A stretch of 13,882 nt of DNA, from assembly GCA_026770585.1 (NCBI GenBank), contig MU646746.1:247735-261616 (forward strand). The letters run 5' to 3'. Shown in pieces: positions 1 to 6,525 of the stretch. How positions within the stretch are numbered: position 1 is the stretch's first letter; every line of letters begins with the position of its first letter. The notes beneath the pieces are model-generated. The model was given only the letters and a program-made list of their open reading frames with translations, was not told the origin of the DNA and did no database searches. The translations under genes and the position numbers were made by a program. This DNA comes from Baffinella frigidus (Eukaryota > Cryptophyceae > Cryptomonadales > Baffinellaceae).

Positions 1-141
1 CTAACCCCACACCCCAAACCCCACACCCCACACAACCCCCCCCAAACCCCACACCCCGCACCCCACACTCCACACACCCCAACACACAAATCACAAAACA
101 CTAAAAACACGAAACACTAAAACCCTAAACCTCAAACACAG
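1..141. repeat. C-rich telomere-like minisatellite (intron before first visible PRORP exon)
   Basis: Degenerate CCCCAAACCCC, CCCTAAAC and CACACCCC units run without a break up to the acceptor CACAG at 137-141. The stretch has no coding character. Because exon 142-282 begins in mid-domain, this is inferred to be the 3' end of an intron whose 5' end lies outside the window. Confidence 0.8.
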
Positions 142-282
142 GCAAGGAAGCTGCAGGAGTTTCACGACTATTTTTTGGCGCTCTCCGAAGGGCCCGGGGG
201 GGGGGTCACTGCTGTGGTGGATGCGCCGAATGTCGCGTATGCTAGGCAGAACTTCGAGGGGGGGCAGTTCTCGTACCATCAG
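142..282 (+). other. PRORP: PRORP exon with first catalytic Asp
   Basis: 47 codons lie between acceptor CACAG and donor CAG|GTGGGG. The exon carries LQEFHDYF, then VVDAPNVAYARQNFEGGQF, the first strand of the NYN/PIN-like nuclease fold with the first metal-binding Asp. The family commonly has DGxN here; this protein has DAPN. The 10-G run at 196-205 encodes Gly residues and stays in frame. Confidence 0.88.
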
Positions 283-2293
283 GTGGGGCGTAGACCCTGA
301 ACGCTACACCCTGAACTCTGAACTTTGAACCCTGCACCCTGAACCCTGAACCCTGAATCCTCAACCCTCAACCCTCAACCCTCAACCATAAAGCCTCAAC
401 CGTAAAATCTGAACCCCGCACCCTGAACCCTGAACCCTAAACCCTAAAACCCTAAAACGCTAACCCCTAAATACCACCAGGTGGACCTTGTGGTGCGGAG
501 CCTGGTGGAGATGGGGCATAAGGTACACCCTAAACCCTGAACCCTGAACCCTAAAACCTAAAACCTAAACCCTAAACCGAACCCCCACACCCTAAACCCT
601 GAGCCCTAAACCATGAACCATAACCCCTAAACCATAAACCATAAACCTTAAGCCATAAACCTGAAACTGTCAGCCCCGAACCCCAAACCCTGAACACTGA
701 ACCCTGAAGCCTAAACCCTGAACCTTCAATCAGGTGCTCGTGCTGATGCCGGGCAAGTATATGCAAACCACGGTTGCCCTGAACCCCACGCCCTAAATCC
801 CAAACTCTGCAACCCACACTATAAACCTCGAACACTAACCCCTAAACCATAACCAAGTACATGCAAACCACGGTGCCCTAAACCCCACACCCTAAACCCC
901 AAACTCTGAAACTCAAACCCTCAACCTCAAACCCCAACCCCTAAATCCTCAACCCTAGACCCTAAATACACCCAAACCCCAACCCCAACTCCAACCCCAA
1001 CCCCAACCCCACACTCCAAACTCCAAACCCCAAACCCCAAACCCCAAACCCCAAACCCCACACCCCAAGACACAAAACACTAAGAAAAAACGAGGGGGCC
1101 CAAGCCCTTTGAGCCATTCCTATTGGAATCTGAAAATCCCAAAAACACGTCTCCTCTAACTTTTGAATCCCTGGGCATGTTTCACTTTTCTCGATGGTTG
1201 TGGATTCCTCATCACGCTCTCTGCAAGCCCTCTTGAGGAAACATCTCGAGCAGAGCACAGGAAGACACCGAAAACTCGCCTTGTTCGTGGAAAGTTGACT
1301 AGATATGTGGGTCTGTTTCCGGGCCGCTGACGCCCCATATTCTCTGAGAGGGTTTGAAGAGGGCATCCTCGGGATTCGAGAACCGTCAAGAAGAGAGAAA
1401 TCGGCCCTGTGGGTCGAAAGTTACAGCCCGGAGCGTCCCACGGTGGTCCTGACGGGCCCGCCTCGGGACCCCAGAACGACAGTAGAGCCCCTGTAACTCT
1501 GTCCATGCAAGGTGGCACCGAGGGGTTCCAACGGCAAAGTTTCTTAGAATGTCGAGGGCTGCAACTTTCCAACAGGGAACTCGTGAGTGCCACCTTGCAG
1601 GTGAACGTGTTCCTACACAAAATAGGCACCCTCCAAAACACTAAAAGACAAAACACTCAGGTGCCGAACCACGCGCGGTGGAACGGCGCGGACCGCAAGA
1701 CGGTGCTGCAGCACGAAGTGACCCCCGATGAGCGCGCGCTCCTCGAGAAGTGGGAGGCTGCCGGGCAGATGTTCGCGACGGCGCAGGGCGCGAATGACGA
1801 CTGGTACTGGATGATGTCGACGGTGACGGGGGAGGCCCCCCCGCTCGCGGTCTCCAACGACGAGATGCGGGACCACCGCCTCGCGCTCCTCGCCACGCGC
1901 CCCTTCATCCGCTGGAAGGCCACGTCGCTCGCGCGCTTCTCGTTTGACCACCAGTACGACGCCGCGGCCATCGCCGACGGCTCGCTCGCGGCCCCGAGCC
2001 TCTCGCTCTCCCCGCCGCGCAACTTCGGCGTCGAGGTCCAGATGAGCGACATCGGGGGCCCCAGGGACGCGCCGCCACACGCGCCGGAGCGGGTGTTCCA
2101 CATCCCGGTGTTCGCCGCGTGCGAGCAAGAAGCCGCGCGCGGGCGCACGCTCGCCTCCGCAGCGTCCACCTCCGGGACCAACATGGACTTCCCGGGCGCT
2201 GGGGCCGGGGCGCCGTCGGACGCGGAGTGGGAGGCGCAGGAGGCGCCCGAGCCCCACGCTTCCTCCTGGCTCTGCGTCCGCCTCCCGGCCTAG
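142..2293 (+). CDS. PRORP: Proteinaceous RNase P (PRORP), C-terminal metallonuclease half, four exons, 5' end outside window
   Basis: PRORP is a single-protein RNase P that cuts the 5' leader from precursor tRNAs, in nucleus or organelles. I join exons 142-282, 481-522, 734-772 and 1661-2293. All junctions are phase 0 and GT-AG, with no stop until TAG at 2291-2293. Exon 1 has VVDAPNVAY (Asp codon 220-222). Exon 4 has GANDDWYW (Asp codons 1796-1801) and SNDEMRDH (Asp codon 1859-1861). These match the four metal-binding Asp of plant PRORPs, known in Arabidopsis PRORP1 as D399, D474, D475 and D493. Near the end, FHIPV (His codon 2099-2101) and SSWLCVR (Cys codon 2273-2275) match the C-terminal zinc ligands. 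About 58 residues separate that His and Cys, against 17 in Arabidopsis PRORP1, so an Ala/Gly/Glu-rich insertion sits there. The N-terminal PPR repeats and the CxxC ligands are not in the window. Localisation cannot be judged. No catalytic residue is missing. Confidence 0.9.
283..480 (+). other. PRORP intron made of telomere-like repeats
   Basis: This 198-bp phase 0 intron runs from GTGGGG to ACCACCAG. Nearly all of it is degenerate CCCTGAA, CCCTCAA and CCCTAAA units. The donor junction TACCATCAGGTGG (274-286) is repeated with one mismatch at the acceptor junction, TACCACCAGGTGG (472-484). Confidence 0.85.
481..522 (+). other. PRORP: PRORP micro-exon of 14 codons
   Basis: The exon reads VDLVVRSLVEMGHK between acceptor CACCAG and donor AAG|GTACAC. 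It fits the helix that follows the first catalytic strand in PRORP (the V/I-D-x-V-V pattern). The coding segment stands out sharply from the CCCTAAA-type sequence on both sides. Confidence 0.83.
523..733 (+). other. PRORP intron made of telomere-like repeats
   Basis: This 211-bp phase 0 intron runs from GTACACCC to TTCAATCAG. It consists of CCCTGAA, CCCTAAA and CCATAAA variants with no other content. Junction similarity is weak here, only AAGGTAC against CAGGTGC. Confidence 0.82.
734..772 (+). other. PRORP: PRORP micro-exon of 13 codons
   Basis: The exon reads VLVLMPGKYMQTT after acceptor AATCAG. It matches the second strand of the nuclease fold, where other PRORPs have a V-L-V/I-L-x-x-K pattern. 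The chosen donor ACG|GTTGCC gives an in-phase join to VPNHARW. An internal GTATAT at 757 is a possible alternative donor, but it would break the phase. Confidence 0.78.
853..913 (+). repeat. Duplicated fragment of PRORP exon 734-772 inside the intron
   Basis: The segment AAGTACATGCAAACCACGGT at about 855-874 repeats the exon end at 755-774 (AAGTATATGCAAACCACGGT, one mismatch). Similarity continues about 40 bp into the adjoining repeat (CCCTAAACCCCACACCCTAA). The spacing is about 100 bp. The copy lacks an acceptor and the VLVLMPG part, and its frame meets TAA soon after KYMQTTVP. It is therefore a non-coding relic of a tandem duplication across the exon-intron junction. Confidence 0.8.
1084..1640. 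other. Non-telomeric block nested in intron 3
   Basis: The sequence changes abruptly from CCCCAAA units to mixed sequence at about 1084. It returns to CAAAACACTAA-type sequence at 1634. Similar strings, ACACAAAACACTAA (about 1069) and CCAAAACACTAA (about 1632), lie at its two ends. It contains a perfect 12-bp inverted repeat, GCAAGGTGGCAC at 1507-1518 and its complement at 1587-1598. No product is recognised. Open frames here look accidental. Confidence 0.5.
1661..2293 (+). other. PRORP: PRORP terminal exon
   Basis: The exon starts at acceptor CTCAG|GTGCCG and encodes VPNHARWNG through SSWLCVRLPA. An open frame continues upstream to 1409, but the homology begins at 1661. The composition also jumps to GC-rich coding sequence there, so I take 1661 as the boundary. 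It holds three catalytic Asp residues, the RPFIRWK motif typical of the family, the two zinc ligands and the stop. Confidence 0.9.
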
Positions 2294-2337
2294 CCGGGGG
2301 GGCGGCTGCAGGAGGCCCGTGCCTGTGGGGGGCGCCC

Positions 2338-2376
2338 GGTGGTCCTCGGAGGGGGGGCGTGTTCTTACGAATGAGG
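2338..2376. mobile_element. MITE-A, right-end fragment
   Basis: GTGGTCCTCGG, a G-run, TTCTTACGAATGAGGTACC and CCTGTA match the right terminus of complete MITE-A copies. The left half is absent. It begins about 45 bp after the PRORP stop, so it may lie in the 3' UTR. Confidence 0.65.
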
Positions 2377-2377
2377 T

Positions 2378-2488
2378 ACCCCTGTACTGACAGGGGTTTC
2401 TCGATCCATGCAGGGGGGCGGTCCTCCCTAGGACCCTGCGGTGGTCCTGGGAGAGGGGCGGTGTCTTGGCGTGGAGGTAAGGAGGTAG
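2378..2488. mobile_element. MITE-A, degraded copy
   Basis: A left end ACAGGGGTTTCTCG is followed by a core inverted repeat, CTCCCTAGGACC against GGTCCTGGGAG. A weak right end, GTGTCTTGGCGTGGAGGTA, closes it. The arrangement matches intact copies, but the termini have diverged. Confidence 0.5.
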
Positions 2489-2543
2489 GCGCGGAGGTGT
2501 TTTGCGGTCCTGGTGTGCGCCTTGTGTGAGGACTATCCTGGGA

Positions 2544-2663
2544 TACAGGGGTACCTCGCCCATAAGAAACCGCCTCCTTCTAGGACCCTACAGTAGGACT
2601 ATCTAGGGCCCTGTGGTGGTCCCTGGGGGGGGGTTGCTTTCTTATGAGCAAGGTACCCCTGTA
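2544..2663. mobile_element. MITE-A, complete palindromic copy
   Basis: This 120-bp element is bounded by TACAGGGGTACCTCGCCCAT and its near-complement ending GGTACCCCTGTA. Inner arms carry CTAGGACCCTACAGTAGGAC and TAGGGCCCTGTGGTGGTCC. It has no coding capacity. Terminal TA plus CAGNGG is compatible with a Tc1/mariner-like non-autonomous element, but the target duplication cannot be proven. Confidence 0.85.
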
Positions 2664-2812
2664 TTGGTTATTGGTTGTTTCTTGTGGCGTGGTTCCTGTC
2701 GCCGCAGGGCGTGTGGTTCGGGAGGGGCGAGTGTCGAGGATGTCTGTGTGATATGAGTGAATGATCTCCTTTTGCATGCTTCGACTTGACGGATGGCCCT
2801 GTGGCGAGGCAC

Positions 2813-2915
2813 TACAGGGGTGTTTCGCTAACAAGAAACCGCCCCCCCCCTAGGGACCACCGCAGGGCCCTACATGTAGGGGGGAGCAGTTTCTTATGAG
2901 CGAGGTACCCCTGTA
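2813..2915. mobile_element. MITE-A, complete copy with diverged left end
   Basis: It spans TACAGGGGTGTTTCGCTAAC to GAGCGAGGTACCCCTGTA. Central arms CTAGGGACCACCGCAGGGCC are followed by a short right core. The left arm has lost the GTACC core found in other copies. Confidence 0.8.
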
Positions 2916-2927
2916 GTCTGTGCCGTG

Positions 2928-2985
2928 TACAGGGGTACCTCGCTCGTAAGGAGCCGACCCCCCCCCGAGGACTACCGCAGGCCAT
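2928..2985. mobile_element. MITE-A, left-end fragment
   Basis: TACAGGGGTACCTCGCTCGT, AAGGAGCCG, a C-run, then CGAGGACTACCGCAGG match the left half of the family. The sequence passes into the telomere-like array instead of a right arm. It lies only 12 bp from the previous copy. Confidence 0.75.
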
Positions 2986-2989
2986 CGCG

Positions 2990-3787
2990 TCAGAGTTTGG
3001 GGGTTTGGGTTGGGTTCAGGGTTAAGAGTTTCGTGGTTTAGGATTTGAGGTGTGGAGTGTGGGGTTTGGGATTTGGGGTTGAGGGTTGAGGGTTGAGGGG
3101 TGAGGGGTTAGGGTTTAGTGTCATTGAGTTTAGGGTCTGAGATTGATGGTCGAATGCTGAGGGTTTAGGTTTTTGGGTTGATGGAGGATGGTTGAGGGTG
3201 TGGGGTTTAGGGACGTTTCCCCACTATGGTTGGATCCAAGTTCAGTGCTGAGTGGTTGGGCCTTTGGGACTAGGGATTCAACCCCACGCTGGTAGGATTC
3301 AGGGTTTTGGGATGAAGTGGACAACCTGCAAGGTCCACTTAGCGACCACAGGTTGTGGGCTCTCAAGACAGAGGGAGTCAGCGAGGGAGTCAGATGGAGA
3401 GAGAAAAAGAAAAAAAGAGTAAGCAAGAGAGCGAGAGGGTTGGAGTTGAGGGTTGAGGGTTGAGGGTTCAAGGTTCAGGTCTCGGGGTTCAGGATTTAGG
3501 GTGAAGGGCTTAGTGTTAAGGATGTAGAGTTTAGGGTGTGGGGCTTAACGGTGAGGGTTTATCGTTCAAAATTGAGTGCTTTCGGGTTAGGGTTGATGGT
3601 TAATAGAGAAAGAGAGAAAGAGAGAAAAAAACAAAGGAAGAGAAAAGAGAGAAAAAGAGAGGACACATGAGTGTGTCTGTCTGTCTGTCTCTCTCTCTCT
3701 TTCGAGAGAGAGAGAGAGAGAGACTTAGGATTTAGGATTAGGGGTTGGGTTTTAGGGCTAAACGCTTACCGTTGATTGTTGAGGGCT
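2990..3787. repeat. G-rich telomere-like minisatellite with GA-rich tracts
   Basis: Degenerate GGGTTTAGG, GGGTTGAGG and GGGATTTAGG units dominate, now G-rich on the + strand. At 3390-3430 and 3603-3665 there are AGAGAAAGAG tracts. At 3674-3722 a (GTCT)n(CT)n run, TTCG and an (AG)n run form a palindromic microsatellite. I see no gene in this stretch. Confidence 0.85.
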
Positions 3788-3979
3788 TACAGTGGTATCT
3801 CGGCTACAAGAACACGGGTGCTCTGACATCGGTCGGTGTCTGTTTTTTTAAATTAGCACCAGGGGGTTGACTAAACGCAGGATTCAGTCAACCCTCTGGA
3901 ACTAAAACAAGAAAACGGGGGGACCAAAACCGGTCTGTGTTTTTAAGTTCTGTTTTTTTATAGCCCAGATACCCGTGTA
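3788..3979. mobile_element. MITE-C, 192-bp element related to MITE-A
   Basis: Termini TACAGTGGTATCTCGGCTAC and (complement of the right end) TACACGGGTATCTGGGCTAT are imperfect inverted repeats. An inner inverted repeat pairs AGGGGGTTGACT (about 3866) with AGTCAACCCTCT (about 3887). The terminal TACAGNGGTAYCTCG is shared with MITE-A. It sits inside the TTTAGGG-type array and has no coding capacity. Confidence 0.75.
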
Positions 3980-4300
3980 GGGTTTGGGTTGTAGGGTTTG
4001 GGTTTTATGGACAGAGTGTGTAGCAGCGAGGGAGAGAGGGTGGAGGGTGGAGGGTGACGGGACTTTTGGTTAGGGTTTAAGGCTGACAGTTTAGATAGTA
4101 TTCAGGGTTTAATGGCAGACTGCGTGCAAGAGCTGTGTTGGAGGTTCTTTCCGTCCTTGAGGTTCTTCGAGCTCCCAACATAGGCGGACACTGGATCTTG
4201 TTTGTAGCAAAGCCATGCAGATTTAGGGTTTAGTATTGAGAATTTAGATTTGGGGGTTTGGGTTTGGGGTTTAGGGATCAGGGATTTAGGGTTTATTGTT
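3980..4300. repeat. G-rich telomere-like minisatellite
   Basis: GGGTTTGGG and GGGTTTAGG variants alternate with GGACAGAGTGTG and GGCAGACTGCGTGC segments, which are diverged relatives of the units at 5239-6235. No gene is seen. Confidence 0.75.
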
Positions 4301-4712
4301 TATCCCACCCGCGTTAGCATCCTCCCGCGTCAGTCTCCACCCGCGTGAGCCACCACCCGCGTTAGCAGGATTCACGCGCAAAAACACTCAGTCGCCTCAA
4401 CCCCCACCCCCGTTAGCACCTACACACGTCACACACGTCAGCGCCCACTTCAGGTCCAACATAGCCCAACGCCACGCCGTTCCGTAGAAGGGATCTGCAG
4501 AGAAAGCATTTTTGCGTTCGGATCGCGTTTCGCACTCCAGGGCACGCGCTCCAGAATGTAGCGGCGTCTTGGGGACGTTTGTGTACTTTGACCATAAATC
4601 TGAGTTTTTGGCTGAGTCTTTCTATTCTGCAACTTTTGAAGCAAGGGGCACGAATAATGACTTAGTCGCTTAGATAGACGCACCAAACAGGAGGAGGCTG
4701 GTCAGCTGATAA
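4300..4712 (+). pseudogene. Decayed duplicate of the 5' flank and first codons of the bHLH-PAS gene
   Basis: Three matches occur in the same order as in 6255-6530. First, CCACCCGCGTTAGCA-type units at 4305-4365, against CCACCAGCGTGAGCAT at about 6261. Second, TGTACTTTGACCATAAAT at about 4580, against TGTATTTGACCATACAT at about 6335. Third, GACGCACCAAACAGGAGG followed by GGTCAGCTG at 4678-4709, against GACGCACCAAGCAGGAGG and GGTCAGCTG at 6497-6525. After the last match the copy stops resembling the gene. The CACCCGCGT unit is expanded to several tandem copies here. Confidence 0.6.
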
Positions 4713-4744
4713 TAGCCTTTGTCATCAAAATTAAAGGGCGAGAG

Positions 4745-5238
4745 GACCGATTTGGGGTTCAGGGTGTAGGGGTATAGGGTGTAGGGTGTAGGGTGATGGT
4801 GTTGGGTTCAGAGTGTAGGGTATAGGGTGTAAGGGTGTAGGATGTAGGGTGTGTTGTGTAAACTGTAGGGTTCAGAGTGTGAGGTCTAAGAGTTGGGGTT
4901 TATGGAAACAGTGAGTGTGTGTGAGAATGAGAGGTTTTACGGTTTAGATTCTAAAGTTTGTTTTTTGGGGTCTATGGTTTATGGTTGACTGTTTGGGGAT
5001 TAGGGTGGGGGTTTAGGGCTGACGGTTTAGGTAGTTTGAGGGTTTCGGGGTTGGAGACAGATTGTGCGCGAGAGTGGAGGAAAAAATGAGGGATGGAGAG
5101 ACGGAAAGGCAACAAACGATGCAGGGTAAGAAGGGGGTATCGGGTTTAGGGTTTAGGATTTAGGGTTCAGGATTTAGGGTACACCGTGTAGAGTTTGGGC
5201 TGTAGGGTTTAGGGGTTAGGGGTTGGGGGTCAGGGTTT
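4745..5238. repeat. G-rich telomere-like minisatellite
   Basis: GGGTGTAGGGT, GGGTATAGGGT and GGGTTTAGG units dominate, with short GAGA and GTGTGTGAGA interruptions at about 4910-4930 and 5053-5105. No gene is seen. Confidence 0.82.
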
Positions 5239-5372
5239 AGCTTTTTGTTCGTGGACATAGTTTGGAAGAGAGAGCGAGAGAAAGAGAGAGAAAAAGAGAC
5301 GAAGAGGAAGGGTCGCATAGTAAAAGAGAACACATGTGTGCCCTCGTGTTTGTTTCTAGGGTTCTGTGTTTC

Positions 5373-5403
<31 letters not shown>

Positions 5404-6235
5404 TAGTGACAAGGGAAATTTATTTTGACCATGAAACCGAGGATTGTTTGGAGCAAGCGAGACAGGAAGAGAGGGGTGCATCGGGTTTAGGGTATAGCGT
5501 GTAGAGTTTGGGCTGTAGGTTTTAGGGATCAGGGTTTAGGGTGCAGTGCTGAGCTTTTAGTGTTCGTGGACAGACTGTGTAAGAGAGAGAGAAAGGAAGA
5601 GAGAAACAGACAGAGAGACGAAAAAGAAGGGTGGCAGGGAGAAAAAGAGGACATGTGTGTGTGCTTGTGTGTGTGAGAGAGACGGGGGGGGGGAGAGAGA
5701 GTACGCGAGAGAGAGAGAGGGAAGGGATGAGAGTTTGTGCTGTTGGGTTTAGGGTTTAGTGTTCAGGGGTCAGGGTTTAGCTTTTCGTTCGTGGACAAAG
5801 TTTGGAAAAGAGAGAGAGAGAGAGAATGTGTGTGAGAGAGAGACGAAGAGGAAGAGCCGCAGAGTGAAAGAAAGGAAATGTGTCCCCGTGTGTGTTTGTG
5901 TGTGTGAGAGAGAGACCTGGAGGAAAATGTGTTTTGTGATGAATCCGAGGATGATAGGCAGGGAGAGAGGGATGTATCGGGTTTAAAGTATAGCGTGTAG
6001 GATTTAGGGTATAGCGTGCAGAGTTCGGGCTGTAGGATTTAGGGATTAGGGTTTAGGGTTTAGGGCTGAGCTTTTAGTGTTCGTGGACAGACTGTGTATA
6101 AGAGAGAGAAAGGGAGAGAGAGACAGCCAGAGAGACGAAAAAGAAGGGCCACAGCGAGAAAGAGAGGACACCTCTGTGTGTGCTTGTGTGTGAGAGAGAG
6201 ACAGGGAGAGAGAGATCCTTTAGGTCCTTTGAGAG
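5239..6235. repeat. Two-part higher-order repeat, A-B-A-B
   Basis: Units begin AGCTTTTNGTTCGTGGACA. Type A (5239 and 5779) continues TAGTTTGG or AAGTTTGG; the first ends near ACCATGAAACCGAGGAT and the second near ATGAATCCGAGGAT. Type B (5552 and 6069) continues GACTGTGTAAGAGAG or GACTGTGTATAAGAG. Spacing is 540 bp A to A and 517 bp B to B. Each unit contains a GA-rich tract, a TGTGTGTG-GAGAGA microsatellite (for example 5372-5403) and a TTTAGGG-type tail. Confidence 0.8.
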
Positions 6236-6492
6236 GCCAGGAGGTGCCGCGGCTGCACCCCCACCAGCGTGAGCATACTACCCGGTAATATGTCTCAAGG
6301 TGAGCCATTTTTCTCAGGGTGGGCCATTTTTGGATGTATTTGACCATACATGAACCCGAGCATGAACCCGAGCAGGGTTCATGTGTCACTTATTTACGCG
6401 ATCGACATGGTCGGCGGCAAGGTTAAAACGTTTTAAAACGTTATTTGTACTGCGAATCAATCACGTTGACCCAAAACGGCCTTTGACTTTAG
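6236..6492 (+). promoter_or_regulatory. Upstream region of bHLH-PAS gene, with small repeats and an exon-derived fragment
   Basis: This is non-repetitive sequence between the repeat field and the gene. It contains direct repeats GGTGAGCCATTTTT and GGTGGGCCATTTTT, and CATGAACCCGAG twice (6349-6372) followed by GGGTTCATG (6375-6383), which can pair. A 27-bp exact copy of gene-internal sequence lies at 6397-6423. The perfect palindrome TTAAAACGTTTTAA is at 6423-6436. It may include promoter, 5' UTR or a terminal intron. No TATA element is assigned. Confidence 0.4.
6397..6423 (+). repeat. 27-bp exact copy of coding sequence from 7779-7805
   Basis: The string starting CGCGATCGACATGGTCGGCG is identical over 27 bp to the part of the downstream ORF encoding IDMVGGK. 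The flanks differ: TATTTA before and TAAAACG after. It lies about 100 bp upstream of the candidate start codon. Confidence 0.9.
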
Positions 6493-6525
6493 GTGGACGC
6501 ACCAAGCAGGAGGCCGGTCAGCTGG

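Larger units (their letters stand above)
773..1660 (+). other. PRORP intron, 888 bp, composite
   Basis: This is a phase 0 intron from GTTGCC to ACACTCAG. Positions 773-1080 are telomere-like and contain a second copy of the preceding exon's end. Positions 1084-1640 are unrelated mixed sequence with no recognisable product. The first bases, GTTGCCCTGAACC, resemble the start of the next exon, GTGCCGAACC. Confidence 0.78.

Noticed and set aside
1-141. True chromosome end (telomere)
   Set aside because: Units are highly degenerate and coding exons lie inside the same repeats, so this is interstitial telomere-like sequence.
962-1366. - strand frame rich in GLGFGVWGLGFGV
   Set aside because: Direct translation of CCCCAAA-type minisatellite.
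1409-1660. Upstream extension of the PRORP terminal exon to ATG 1409
   Set aside because: No PRORP similarity and different composition before the acceptor at 1660. Starting here would lose the first catalytic Asp.
1613-2563. 316-codon open frame on the - strand
   Set aside because: Antisense to the PRORP terminal exon and running into MITE-A. Arg/Gly-rich composition is explained by GC-rich sense codons.
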